Notes: generated from the letters alone by a model not told the origin. Counted from the stretch's first letter, positions 43,324 through 53,037 are shown. The stretch is 64,000 nt of DNA from Streptomyces sp. NBC_00377 (GCF_036075115.1 NZ_CP107958.1:8246001-8310000), one strand, 5' to 3'. Translations and numbers: made by a program.

Positions 43324-44103
43324 TCACTCCGGCCGGCCGAGGAACTCGGTCAGCAGCGGAACCAGCAGACTCGTGCGCCGCATCAGCGCCATGTGGGTGG
43401 TGGCGGGGAGGACCGCCAACTCCGCCCGGGGGATCAGCCGCTGCATCTCGGCCGCGTGCTCGATGCGTACGAAGTCCGTGTCGCCGATCACCAGCAGAGT
43501 GGCCGCCCGCAGTCCGCGGAGGTCGTCGGGCGACCAGGGCAGCGGGGCGTGCGCCGCCGCGGTGCACTTGGCGACGAGGTCCTGGAAGCGCTCCGGATGC
43601 GGGGCGACGGCCGTGTACGCGTCGGTCATCTCCTGGAAGTCGGCCCGGCCGGGGAGCCGCGGTGAGCTCTGGTCGGCGGAGCGGATCTCCTCGTGGTAGC
43701 CCTCCTGGGTGTACTGCGTGGCGGCGAGCACCAGCCGTCCGACGCGCCCGGGGTGTTCCAGGGCCAGGTGCAGCGCGGTCGCCCCGCCCAGGCTGAACCC
43801 CAGCACGTCGGCCTGCTCGACGCCGAGCCCGTCGAGCAGCGCCAGCACGTCGGAGGCCAGGTTCGCCGGTGTCATGGCCCGGTCGATGTCGGCGGTGTGG
43901 CCGTGGCCCTGGAATTCCGGGGCGATGACCCGGCGATCGGCGGCCAGCGCCGGGAGAACGGCCGCGAAGGACAGGCCCACGGTGAGCACGCCGCCGTGCA
44001 GCAGCACCAGCGGGCGTCGGGTGCCGTCGCCAGCGCCGTGGATCTCGTAGTACATCTCCAGGCCTTCGACCTTGGCGTAGTCGGAGCTGTGCGGCACGGT
44101 CAT
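43324..44103 (-). CDS. Alpha/beta hydrolase
   Basis: A 259-residue alpha/beta-hydrolase. LVLLHGGVLTVG supplies the oxyanion hole, VLGFSLGGATALHL the nucleophilic Ser, and LPATTHMALMRR the catalytic His; GDTDFVRIEHA carries the acid. It resembles small esterases and haloperoxidase-like enzymes. GGGAGG precedes the ATG, and a perfect palindrome (44117-44128) lies 13 bases upstream. It converges tail-to-tail on the glutaminase gene. Substrate unknown. Confidence 0.88.
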   Translation of the reverse strand: MTVPHSSDYAKVEGLEMYYEIHGAGDGTRRPLVLLHGGVLTVGLSFAAVLPALAADRRVIAPEFQGHGHTADIDRAMTPANLASDVLALLDGLGVEQADVLGFSLGGATALHLALEHPGRVGRLVLAATQYTQEGYHEEIRSADQSSPRLPGRADFQEMTDAYTAVAPHPERFQDLVAKCTAAAHAPLPWSPDDLRGLRAATLLVIGDTDFVRIEHAAEMQRLIPRAELAVLPATTHMALMRRTSLLVPLLTEFLGRPE

Positions 44104-44116
44104 CGCCTCCCTTCGG

Positions 44117-44150
44117 CAGACATGTCTGTGTGTATGCGTATGCGTATGCG
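44117..44150. promoter_or_regulatory. Palindrome CAGACATGTCTG and TATGCG triplet repeat
   Basis: CAGACATGTCTG (44117-44128) is a perfect 12-bp palindrome of TetR-operator type, 13 bases upstream of the hydrolase start. TATGCG repeats three times at 44133-44150. Both lie where the hydrolase promoter should be. No regulator gene is adjacent. Confidence 0.6.
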
Positions 44151-44295
44151 AGTGCGTGGACGGACGGAGGGGAGACCTCCGCGGCCCGCGGAACTCATCG
44201 GCACGGCCGCACGCTCACGCGCCGGTCACGCGAGGGCCGCCGCCCCGAAGGCGTGACGTCGCCCGGCGGCCACCCGGGACGGACACCATCACGGG

Positions 44296-45702
44296 GTGTC
44301 GCCCAAGGCGTTCCCCATCGATCTCCGTCACTGCCGGGTGCTGGGCCTGGCCGGTACGGCCTGTCTCGCGCTCGGCGGTGAGACGGCCGGCGCGCTGCCC
44401 GCACGAGAGCTCCTGGCCCCGTCCTCGGCGCACGCCGTGCTGGGGCTGGTCGGCGTGTACTTCGGGCTGGTGCTGCTGACCACGGCCTGGATACTCCTGG
44501 GCGCCCTGGTGCGCGGCGCCGATTCACCGGGCCCGCGCGCCCTGGTCCTGGTCCTCGCCCTCTGGGCGGCGCCGCTGCTCGTCGCGCCGCCGCTGTTCAG
44601 CCGGGACGTGTACAGCTACCTGGCGCAGGGCGCCATGGTGGACGCCCACCTCGACGTGTACGCGCACGGCCCGGCCCGGCTCGGCGGTCCGCTCGCCGAC
44701 GAGGTCGCCCCGCTGTGGCGGAACACCGGAGCCCCGTACGGCCCGGTCTTCCTCGCCGTCGCCGGCGCCCTGGCCGGTCTGACCCGGGGCGCCCTCTCCG
44801 CCGGGCTGCTCGGCATGCGGTGCGTCGCGCTCGCCGGGGTCGCGCTGATGACGGCAGCGCTGCCCCGTCTGGCCCGGCACAGCGGCGCCGACCCGGCCGC
44901 CGCGCTCTGGCTCGGCGCGCTCAACCCGCTGGTGCTGCTGCACCTGGTGGCCGGCGCCCACAACGACGCGATCATGCTGGGCCTGCTCGGCATGGGCCTG
45001 GTGGCCGCCCTCGGTGGGCGCCCGGTGCTCGGGGCCGTCCTGGTCACCCTGGCCGCCCTGGTCAAAGCGCCCGCCGCACTGGGTCTCGTGGCCGTGGTGG
45101 TCCTGCACCTGCGGGCGGGTGGCCGGCCGGTCCGGGCCCTGTCGGCCACCGGGGCCGCGTCCGCCGCCACCACGGTCGTGGCGACGGCCGTCGCAGGTAC
45201 CGGGTACGGCTGGACAGCCGCTCTGGACACACCCGTCTCCGCGCACAACTGGGCGCTCACCAGTCTCCTCGGCCGTGCCACCCGAGCTCTCCTGGAGGGG
45301 CAGGGCAGCGACCTGGCGCCCCTGGCGGTGCCCGTCTGGCATGCCCTGGGCCTCGCTGCGCTCGCCGTCGCCCTCGTCCTCATCTGGTGGCGGCTGCATC
45401 CGCGGCCGGTGTACGCCCTCGGACTGAGCCTCGCCGCGACGGCCGCCTTCGGCCCGGCGATCCGGCCCTGGTACGCGCTGTGGGGTCTGTTCCTCATCGC
45501 CGCCGCGGCCCCCGGCGCACTGATCCGCCATCGGACGGCGGCCGTGGCGGGCGTCCTCGCGCTCGCCGTCCTGCCCGACGGGGGCCCCGCCGACACGGGC
45601 CGCCTGGTCCTGGCCGTCTGCGGCGGCGCGCTCGCCGTGGTCGTGCTGTGGCAGCTCCGCCTGGCGGCACGGACGCCCACCGCCCTGAGGCGTACGGCGT
45701 GA
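44296..45702 (+). CDS. Polyprenol-phosphate-mannose-dependent mannosyltransferase (MptB-like)
   Basis: A 468-residue polytopic GT-C glycosyltransferase with about 12 membrane helices. LFSRDVYSYLAQGAMVDAHLDVYAHGP carries the acidic residues in the first loop; GAPYGPVFLAVAG and LVAGAHNDAIMLGLL are typical of MptB, an alpha-1,6-mannosyltransferase using polyprenyl-phosphate mannose. Starts with GTG at 44296 without a strong ribosome-binding site. The next gene, another GT-C enzyme, begins in its stop (GTGA). Confidence 0.85.
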   Translation: MSPKAFPIDLRHCRVLGLAGTACLALGGETAGALPARELLAPSSAHAVLGLVGVYFGLVLLTTAWILLGALVRGADSPGPRALVLVLALWAAPLLVAPPLFSRDVYSYLAQGAMVDAHLDVYAHGPARLGGPLADEVAPLWRNTGAPYGPVFLAVAGALAGLTRGALSAGLLGMRCVALAGVALMTAALPRLARHSGADPAAALWLGALNPLVLLHLVAGAHNDAIMLGLLGMGLVAALGGRPVLGAVLVTLAALVKAPAALGLVAVVVLHLRAGGRPVRALSATGAASAATTVVATAVAGTGYGWTAALDTPVSAHNWALTSLLGRATRALLEGQGSDLAPLAVPVWHALGLAALAVALVLIWWRLHPRPVYALGLSLAATAAFGPAIRPWYALWGLFLIAAAAPGALIRHRTAAVAGVLALAVLPDGGPADTGRLVLAVCGGALAVVVLWQLRLAARTPTALRRTA

Positions 45703-46937
45703 GACCGAGGGCGATCCGGGCGCTGAGCCGGCCCGGCACCGACCGGAGCCGCCTGCTGCTGCTCCTCGCGCTCGCCACCGCGGTCACCGCCTTCACGGCG
45801 ACTGTGCCCCTGCTGCGCGACTGGTTCGACCTGCGCGTCTACTACGGCGCCGTCGACGGCTGGATCCACCATGGCGCCGGCGTCTACGACTACCGGGTGC
45901 CGGGCACGCCGTACGGATTCACCTACCCCCCGTTCGCGGCCGTGCTGATGCTGCCGATGGCGCTGATCGGGCTGCGCACCGCGATCGTGACCGCCCTGCT
46001 GCTCAATGTGGCGGCGCTGGCCGTCGCGGTGCGCGCGTGGGTCGGGCCCGGCCGGTGGAACCACGGCTGGTACGGCGCCGGCCTCGCCGTCTGCGCCCTC
46101 GCGCTGTACGAACCGCTGCGCGACACCTTCAGCTTCGGGCAGGTCAACCTGCTGCTGCTGGCCCTCGTCCTGACCGACGCCCGGCTGCTGACGACCGGGC
46201 GGACCCGATGGGCGGGGGTCGGTATCGGCGTGGCCGCGGCGGTCAAGCTCACACCGGCGCTGTTCATCGGCCTGCTGCTGGTCACCCGCCGTGTGCACCA
46301 CCTGGTCTGGCTGCTGCCGTCCTTCGAGCTGCTGGTCCGCGCGGGCCGCCCACGCCTCGCGGGAGCCCTGTACGCGGTGCTGTGCACCAGCGTGGTGTGG
46401 CTGTGGTTCGACGACGCGTCCGGCGTGGACGGTTTCCTCGGCAGCAACACCTACACCTGGATCACGCTGGGCCTGCTGGTGTGGCTCCCCGTCGGTCACC
46501 TCCCGGAGGGGCGGCGGCCCGCGATCCGCAGCACGAGTGCCACGGCGGCCCCGCCCAGTACGGCGGCGCCCCCGATCAGCGCCGCCTGCGCCCAGCCGGG
46601 AACGTCGGCGACGGCAGCCGCCGGGGTCGCGGCCGACGTCGTGGCGGCGAGCCCGGCGGCGGGCGACGTGGTGGACGCGGACGGGGTCGCTACGGCCACC
46701 GTCGCGGCCGACGGGGTCGCGGCCGACGCGGTCGGAGCGGACGGGGTGGTGACGGGCCCGGGCGTGACGGGCACGGGTACCGTCGCGGCGGGCGCCGGCA
46801 CGGAGCTCTGCTCCGGGCCCGGCCGGGGGCCCGGCCAGGGGCGCGGGCGGGTCCGCAGCGCGTCCAGCGAGCCGACCGGATCGACCCGTCCGGCGGCGGC
46901 GAACCCCCAGTCCAGCAGCGCACGGGCCTCCTCGTAG
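45699..46937 (+). CDS. GT87 mannosyltransferase with apparent internal deletion
   Basis: A GT-C family protein (DUF2029/GT87). The N-terminal part is normal: WFDLRVYYGAVDGWIHHGAGVYDY, GFTYPPFAAVLMLPM, FSFGQVNLLLLALVLTDARLL and KLTPALFIGLLLVTRR. It then jumps at about 46287-46295 to VHHLVWLLPSFELLVRAG, which in relatives follows some 120 residues later, so an in-frame deletion removed central helices including the SNQS-type loop. The usual stop after LLVWLPV is also missing: the frame continues 440 bases antisense to the carboxypeptidase gene, adding an Ala/Pro-rich tail. Probably inactive. Confidence 0.7.
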   Translation: MRPRAIRALSRPGTDRSRLLLLLALATAVTAFTATVPLLRDWFDLRVYYGAVDGWIHHGAGVYDYRVPGTPYGFTYPPFAAVLMLPMALIGLRTAIVTALLLNVAALAVAVRAWVGPGRWNHGWYGAGLAVCALALYEPLRDTFSFGQVNLLLLALVLTDARLLTTGRTRWAGVGIGVAAAVKLTPALFIGLLLVTRRVHHLVWLLPSFELLVRAGRPRLAGALYAVLCTSVVWLWFDDASGVDGFLGSNTYTWITLGLLVWLPVGHLPEGRRPAIRSTSATAAPPSTAAPPISAACAQPGTSATAAAGVAADVVAASPAAGDVVDADGVATATVAADGVAADAVGADGVVTGPGVTGTGTVAAGAGTELCSGPGRGPGQGRGRVRSASSEPTGSTRPAAANPQSSSARASS

Positions 46938-47878
46938 ACGGCGAACCCGCCGCCCGCCTGCGGGTTCATCACCGACACGACGAGGGTGCGCCCGCCCCGG
47001 TGGGCGGCGGCGACCAGCGTGTTGCCGGCGTTGCTGGTGTAGCCGTTCTTGATCCCGATCAGCCCCGGATACGGTTCGACGCCGTCCGCCCCGGTCAGCA
47101 GCCGGTTGGTGTTGGCGATCCCGTACGACCCGTCGCCGTCCCCTTCCCCGTCCGCCGGGAAGCGCGCCTGCGCGGTGGCGCAGTACCGCGCGAAGTCCGG
47201 GTTGCGCAGACCTGCCCGCCCGAACACCGCCAGGTCGTACGCCGACGACACCTGGCCGGGAGCGTCGTATCCGTCGGGCGACACCACATGCGTGTCCAGG
47301 GCGCCCAGGGAACGCGCCTTGGCCTGCATCATGGTGGCCGTGGTGTCCCAGCCGCCGTTGAGGGCCGCCAGCACGTGCACGGCGTCGTTGCCGGAGTTGA
47401 GGAACACCCCGCGCCACAGGTCGGCGACCCGGTAGGTGCGCCCTTCGGCGACGCCGACGAGGCTGCTGCCGGGCCCGATGCCCATCAGCTCCTCCTCGCG
47501 TACCCGGTGTCTGGCCTCGCTGGGCAGGGCCGGCAGCACGGTGAGGGCGAACAGGGTCTTGAGGGTGCTGGCGGGCGGCAGCCTGCGGTGCGCGTGCGAC
47601 GCGGCGAGCACCTCACCGGAGTGCGCGTCGGCGACCAGCCAGGACAGTGCCGAGACATCGGGGACCTCGGGAGCGCCGTGGCGGGGCCTGACCTGTGTCC
47701 CGGAGCGGTAGAGCTGGGACGGCAGGGGCGCCGTCACCCGGCGTCCGCCGGGTGCGCCCGGTGTGGTGGGGTCGGCACCGGCCGGGGCGGCGGCCGCCAC
47801 GGGGCCGAGGGCGAGGAGGCCCGCCGCACAGAACACGCAGGCCGTCACAGCGGTCCGGGAAGAGAATCCGATCGTCAT
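46496..47878 (-). CDS. D-alanyl-D-alanine carboxypeptidase (DacA/PBP5-like)
   Basis: A 460-residue exported serine peptidase that trims peptidoglycan stem peptides. After a signal peptide (CVFCAAGLLALGPVAAAAPAG), the catalytic motifs are PASTLKTLFAL (SxxK), FLNSGNDAV (SxN) and LIGIKNGYT (KNG instead of KTG). A long Pro/Ala/Thr linker (about 340-430) and a C-terminal membrane helix end in RIAGRRPSGR, which anchors it at the cell surface. It is convergent with, and overlapped by, the GT87 frame, and lies 86 bases downstream of the rho paralogue. Confidence 0.92.
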   Translation of the reverse strand: MTIGFSSRTAVTACVFCAAGLLALGPVAAAAPAGADPTTPGAPGGRRVTAPLPSQLYRSGTQVRPRHGAPEVPDVSALSWLVADAHSGEVLAASHAHRRLPPASTLKTLFALTVLPALPSEARHRVREEELMGIGPGSSLVGVAEGRTYRVADLWRGVFLNSGNDAVHVLAALNGGWDTTATMMQAKARSLGALDTHVVSPDGYDAPGQVSSAYDLAVFGRAGLRNPDFARYCATAQARFPADGEGDGDGSYGIANTNRLLTGADGVEPYPGLIGIKNGYTSNAGNTLVAAAHRGGRTLVVSVMNPQAGGGFAVYEEARALLDWGFAAAGRVDPVGSLDALRTRPRPWPGPRPGPEQSSVPAPAATVPVPVTPGPVTTPSAPTASAATPSAATVAVATPSASTTSPAAGLAATTSAATPAAAVADVPGWAQAALIGGAAVLGGAAVALVLRIAGRRPSGR

Positions 47879-47964
47879 ACCAGCAACGTAGGAAGGAACC
47901 CGGGCATCCCCGCGCTGCCCGGCCGTACGCGTGCGTGCGAGCACCCGGATGCCGCACGTTCCGC

Positions 47965-49107
<1,143 letters not shown>

Positions 49108-49538
49108 GTGGTCGGTGTCCTTTCACGGACGAAGGCATGAGGCATGCGGAGAGGGGGAGGGGTCGCGAAGGGAGGGCGCGGGGCGCACCTCGGGCGGCGT
49201 GAACAGCACCTCGGCCACGGCGGAGACCAGCCGTCGGTGAGGTGGTGCGGGAAAACCGCTGTACCGGCCGGGAACGGCGGGTGATGCGGTGAACCGAAGG
49301 GAACTGGCACCGGCGCCCAAGAGGGGGCGTACACAAGTGCTACGGGCACTGTAGCACACCGGTCGGCCGCGATGGCTTCGACGCATCCGTGGCGGCCGAT
49401 GCCCCCTGTCGGCGGGGCTTGGCAGGGCTGGGCGGGGCGACAGTGGGCGTCTTCCGGGTTCCGTCGCAGATATCCTCAGAGAGTAACGATCCGTGACGGC
49501 ACGGGACTTGACCGCTCATTCTGCATTATCTTCACGTC
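49108..49538. promoter_or_regulatory. Divergent 431-bp region between rho paralogue and membrane protein
   Basis: No gene recognised. The perfect dyad GTGCTAC-N7-GTAGCAC lies at 49337-49357 and is a candidate operator or leader hairpin for the rho paralogue. On the plus strand CATTAT (49524-49529) is a -10-like hexamer only nine bases before the next ATG, with TTGACC ten bases upstream of it (too close to be its -35). The remainder is GC-rich and may be a rho leader. Confidence 0.5.
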
Positions 49539-50432
49539 ATGTCCACGCCGCCTCAGCCCCCGCAGCAGCCGGAGCAGCCGTCCGCGTCGTCGGCCCAGCC
49601 GAGCGCGTACCCCTATCCGAATCCGCAGTCACCCGCCACCGGCGGGCCGTTGGGCTTTCCGCCGGCGGCGCCCGCCACCCAGGCCGGGCAGCAGAGCGTC
49701 TACGCCCAGCCGACCCTGATCGGGCAGCCCGCTCAGCCCCAGCCCGTCAACCCGTACCTCCAGCAGGGGCCGTACCCCGTCGTCGGGCCGCCGCCGGCGA
49801 GCAGCGGCGGTGGCGCGGGGAAGGCCGTCGTGTGGGCCGCCGTCGGCGCGGTGGCGGCGTCCGCCGCCTGGGCGGCCGGCGTCTACCTGATCGGTGCCGC
49901 GGCCGAACCGGACCTGCACGGCTACTCGGCGCCGGTGAACCTGTGCAACTCCACGGACTACTCGTCCTTCAAGGAGGAGTACCCGGACAACGACGGGTCC
50001 CCGACGCACAACAGCCTCCAGGACGGCGCCCTGGACGAGAGTCTGTGCAGCCTCAACCTGAAGAAGACCGGTTCGAGCTACGCGGACGCCTACCTCTACG
50101 TCCAGATCGACCTGCACAAGAAGACCGACCCGGGACCGGAGTTCACCGCGGGCTGGAAGAACTACGGCGACAGCCACTCCGGTTACGACGTGCAGACGGT
50201 CACCGGCATCGGCGACGAGGCCTACCTCGTCAGCAACGACACCACATCCGGGTCGACCAGCGGTTCCCTGTACGCGACGCTCGCCGTGCGGGACGGCTGG
50301 ACGACGTACACGATGAGTTACAGCGCCTACCACTCCTCGTACGACGCCGACAAGGACCCGCCGACCCTCGAGGAGGTCACGGGCTACCTGAAGACGGACA
50401 CGAGGACGACCCTGGAGGACCTGAGGGGCTGA
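49539..50432 (+). CDS. Membrane-anchored hypothetical protein, probably leaderless mRNA
   Basis: A 297-residue protein of unknown function. Residues 1-93 are Pro/Gln/Ala/Tyr-rich and should be cytoplasmic. One hydrophobic helix (AVVWAAVGAVAASAAWAAGVYLIG, about 95-118) is followed by an extracellular domain with two Cys (NLCNSTDYSSF and ESLCSLN) and many Tyr/Asp/Ser. This resembles the Pro-rich, single-helix DUF3558-like proteins of actinomycetes but no family was confirmed. A CATTAT hexamer nine bases before the ATG and the lack of a ribosome-binding site suggest leaderless translation. Confidence 0.8.
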   Translation: MSTPPQPPQQPEQPSASSAQPSAYPYPNPQSPATGGPLGFPPAAPATQAGQQSVYAQPTLIGQPAQPQPVNPYLQQGPYPVVGPPPASSGGGAGKAVVWAAVGAVAASAAWAAGVYLIGAAAEPDLHGYSAPVNLCNSTDYSSFKEEYPDNDGSPTHNSLQDGALDESLCSLNLKKTGSSYADAYLYVQIDLHKKTDPGPEFTAGWKNYGDSHSGYDVQTVTGIGDEAYLVSNDTTSGSTSGSLYATLAVRDGWTTYTMSYSAYHSSYDADKDPPTLEEVTGYLKTDTRTTLEDLRG

Positions 50433-50462
50433 AGGGCTGAGGCCCTCCGGGCCGCGGGTCCG

Positions 50463-50879
50463 CTAGGAGAGGGACCGGGCGGAGGCCGAGCGCGCCTCCG
50501 CCTCCTTCAGGATCTCGTCGAACTGCGCCCCCATCGCCGCCGCGAGAGCCTGGGCGCCCGACAACGGACGGACCATGACGGTGAGTTCGTCGATGAGTCC
50601 CTCCTCGTTCAGATGGATGAAGTCGCAGCCGGTCAGCTCGCGCTCACCCACCCGGGCCGTGAACACCAGCGCGTGGTCGCGCCCGTCGCCCCCGCCGAGC
50701 TCCCGTTCGTACCGGAAGTCCTCGAAGACCCGGGTCACCCCGCGCAGGACCGCCGCGGTGATCGCCTTGCCCGGGTAGGGCTTGAACACGACCGGGCTGG
50801 TGAACACCACGTCCTCGGCCAGCAGCGCTTCAACGGCGTCGAGATCGCCGGCCTCGACCGCTTCGCGGAACGCGCGCAT
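50463..50879 (-). CDS. NTF2-like (SnoaL-type) protein
   Basis: A 138-residue protein with the cone-shaped NTF2 fold pattern: MRAFREAVEAGDLDAVEALLAEDVVFTSPV at the N-terminus, then VTRVFEDFRYERELGG, GRDHALVFTARVGERELTGCDFIHLNEEGLIDELTVMVRPL. Relatives include ketosteroid isomerase-like enzymes and polyketide cyclases. It is divergent from the PadR gene and shares its AT-rich control region, so PadR probably regulates it. Confidence 0.88.
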   Translation of the reverse strand: MRAFREAVEAGDLDAVEALLAEDVVFTSPVVFKPYPGKAITAAVLRGVTRVFEDFRYERELGGGDGRDHALVFTARVGERELTGCDFIHLNEEGLIDELTVMVRPLSGAQALAAAMGAQFDEILKEAEARSASARSLS

Positions 50880-50912
50880 CGGATCACCTCACAGCGTGAG
50901 TAGTAAATTTGT

Positions 50913-50938
50913 TGACTAGGTGCGGATGACAATAGTCA
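50913..50938. promoter_or_regulatory. Inverted repeat, candidate PadR operator
   Basis: TGACTA (50913-50918) and TAGTCA (50933-50938) form a dyad with a 14-bp gap in the AT-rich space between the divergent NTF2-like and PadR genes. PadR regulators often bind spaced dyads of this kind in their own promoter. Confidence 0.55.
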
Positions 50939-50958
50939 CCTGCTGTTAACGTGTCCAT

Positions 50959-51522
50959 ATGTCCCTCAAGTACGCCGTCCTGGCCGCTCTCCTGGAGGGC
51001 GAGGCCTCGGGCTACGAGCTGTCGAAGGTCTTCGACGCCTCACTCGCGAACTTCTGGCCCGCGACCCCGCAGCAGCTCTACCGCGAACTGGAGCGCCTCG
51101 CGGCGGACGGTCTGATCGAGGCGCGGCTGGTGCAGCAGGAACGCCGGCCCAACAAGCGGATGTTCACCCTCACCGAGGCCGGTCGCGCGGACCTGGACGC
51201 CTTCGCCGCCGTCCCGCCCCGCAGACCGACCGTGATCCGCGACGAACTCCTCATCAAGATCCAGGCGATGGACGGCGCAGATCCCGAGGTCATCCGTGAG
51301 CTGGTCGGAGAACGCCTGACCTGGTCCCGCGCCAGACTCGACCGCTACCGGCGGCTCCGCGACCGCCTCCTCGACGGGCGCACCGAGGACGCGTACCTGA
51401 GCGAGGCGGACCGGATCGGCCCCTATCTGACCCTGATGGGCGGCATCGCCTTCGAGGAGTCGAACCTGGCCTGGTGCGAACGCGCCCTGCTGCTCCTGAA
51501 GCGGCGCACGGCCGTAGGCTGA
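50959..51522 (+). CDS. PadR-family regulator
   Basis: A 187-residue PadR (Vir-like) repressor: YAVLAALLEGEASGYELSKVFDASLANFWPATPQQLYRELERLAADGLI carries the winged helix, RRPNKRMFTLTEAGRADLDAF the wing. A C-terminal helical dimerisation domain follows (LVGERLTWSRARLDRYRRL). The ATG at 50959 lies just after GTTAAC and lacks a strong ribosome-binding site. A methyltransferase gene starts five bases after its stop and is probably cotranscribed. Confidence 0.93.
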   Translation: MSLKYAVLAALLEGEASGYELSKVFDASLANFWPATPQQLYRELERLAADGLIEARLVQQERRPNKRMFTLTEAGRADLDAFAAVPPRRPTVIRDELLIKIQAMDGADPEVIRELVGERLTWSRARLDRYRRLRDRLLDGRTEDAYLSEADRIGPYLTLMGGIAFEESNLAWCERALLLLKRRTAVG

Positions 51523-51527
51523 CGCGG

Positions 51528-52301
51528 ATGTTCAGTCCCGAAGGCCCCACGCTGCGCGAACTCGCCGTCCAGGCCCTGTCGTCCGTCGAGCACGGCTACG
51601 ACCTCCTGGCGCCCAAGTTCGACCACACGCCCTTCCGCACCCCGGACTCCGTCCTGGACGCGGTCGCCTCGGCCCTGGAGAAGTCCGGCCCCTACGAGGA
51701 CGGCCTCGACCTGTGCTGTGGCACCGGCGCGGGGGCCGGCGTGCTGGCGACGGTGTGCCGGGGGAGTGTGACGGGCGTCGACTTCAGCGCCGGCATGCTC
51801 GCTCAGGCCCGCGGGCGGACCCGGCCGGCCGGCCCCAGGGTCTCCTGGGTGCGCGCGGACGCCCGCGCCCTGCCGTTCGCCGCCGCGTTCGACCTCGTCG
51901 TCAGCTTCGGCGCGTTCGGGCACTTCCTGCCCCGCGAACTGCCCGCCCTGTTCGCCGGGGTGCGCACCGCGCTGCGGCCGGGCGGATGCTTCGCGTTCCC
52001 CGTCCTCGCCCCGCCCGGGCCGTCCTCCCCGGCCTTCTGGATGCTCCTGGGCTTCGACGGGGTGATGCGGGTGCGCAACGCGCTGTGGCGGCCGCCGTTC
52101 GTGATGTACTACCGCGCCTTCCGGCTCGGTGAGGTGCGGCGCGAACTGGAGCGGGCCGGGTTCCGTGTGGACCTCCGCGCCCTGCCCGAGTTCGGGACGA
52201 GGAGCGACGGAAGTCCCCGGGTCCGTCTGGTCGAGGCGCGCCGGACGGACGGCCCCGGCGGCCCGGACGGGACAGGGGTCAGCCGGCCGCAGGGAGGGTG
52301 A
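51528..52301 (+). CDS. Class I SAM-dependent methyltransferase
   Basis: A 257-residue methyltransferase. The SAM site reads LDLCCGTGAGAGVLATVCRG (motif I), GVDFSAGMLAQARGR, then RADARALPFAAAFDLVVSFGAFGH (motif IV) and ALRPGGCFAFPVL. The ATG at 51528 follows the PadR stop by five bases. Its last 23 bases overlap the convergent GntR gene. The methyl acceptor is unknown. Confidence 0.88.
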   Translation: MFSPEGPTLRELAVQALSSVEHGYDLLAPKFDHTPFRTPDSVLDAVASALEKSGPYEDGLDLCCGTGAGAGVLATVCRGSVTGVDFSAGMLAQARGRTRPAGPRVSWVRADARALPFAAAFDLVVSFGAFGHFLPRELPALFAGVRTALRPGGCFAFPVLAPPGPSSPAFWMLLGFDGVMRVRNALWRPPFVMYYRAFRLGEVRRELERAGFRVDLRALPEFGTRSDGSPRVRLVEARRTDGPGGPDGTGVSRPQGG

Positions 52302-53037
52302 ACGCGTAGACCAGCGCCTCCCGCCGGGTGTCTACCACCAGGTCGGTGATCTCCAGCGGGCGCGCGTACTGGTCGTGCACGCGCCGGGTGACCAGCATCG
52401 ACGGAGCGTCGTCGAGATGGGTGATGCAGTCCCGGTGGTGCAGCGTCAGGCCCGCCCGGCGCATCCAGTCGTAGGCCCGCCGGAGTTCCGGGGTGGCGCC
52501 CGCGTCGGCGCGGTCGCGGTAGCGGGCCAGTTCCTCGACCTCGGCCAGGGCCACCGCGGAGAAGGACGTGACGGCCGTCCGCAGCCCCCGGCCGTCGGCG
52601 CGGGCGGACTCGTAGCGGTGCACGAGCGTCGGCCGGTGGAGGGCGAGTCCGAGCGCCTCGGCGTGCTCGGGCGGGGGCTGCTCCCAGCTCACGGCGGCGC
52701 GGGCCACCGCCGACGGATCGTCGGCGGGCCGCGCGCCCACGGGGAAGGCGAGGAAGGACGGGTCGCCGAGCGGCCCGCCCGGCAGGGCGGCGTGGCTGCC
52801 CCGCCGGTCGGTCTCGACCAGCCCGTCGCGCCGCAGGACCTCCAGAGCCTGTCGTACGGTCTCCCTGCTGACGCCGAAGTGAGCAGCCAACTGCCGCTCG
52901 CCCGGCAGCCGTTCGCCGGGCGCGACGGTGCCGTCGCGCAACTCGCCGAGCAGCCTCCCCGCGATCCGCCAGTACAGCGGCCGGTCGTCGGGGCAGGGGT
53001 GGACATGAGAAGGGGTGGTGGTGGTGCTGCGGGCCAT
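52279..53037 (-). CDS. GntR-family regulator, HutC subfamily (UTRA domain)
   Basis: A 252-residue regulator. The winged helix is PGERLPGERQLAAHFGVSRETVRQALEVLRRDGLVETDRRGSH; the UTRA ligand domain follows with HRYESARADGRG, VTSFSAVALAEVEELARY and VTRRVHDQYARPLEITDLVVD. The ATG at 53037 has AGGAGG eight bases upstream; the ATG at 53103 would lie on the dre-like site. HutC-type proteins usually bind TGGTnTAnACCA and regulate themselves; such a site is at 53104-53115. Confidence 0.92.
   Translation of the reverse strand: MARSTTTTPSHVHPCPDDRPLYWRIAGRLLGELRDGTVAPGERLPGERQLAAHFGVSRETVRQALEVLRRDGLVETDRRGSHAALPGGPLGDPSFLAFPVGARPADDPSAVARAAVSWEQPPPEHAEALGLALHRPTLVHRYESARADGRGLRTAVTSFSAVALAEVEELARYRDRADAGATPELRRAYDWMRRAGLTLHHRDCITHLDDAPSMLVTRRVHDQYARPLEITDLVVDTRREALVYAFTLPAAG

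Noticed and set aside
44616..47417. A 933-codon open frame on the minus strand
   Set aside because: It is antisense to the mannosyltransferases and out of frame with the carboxypeptidase; composition is Arg/Gly/Gln-rich without family motifs.
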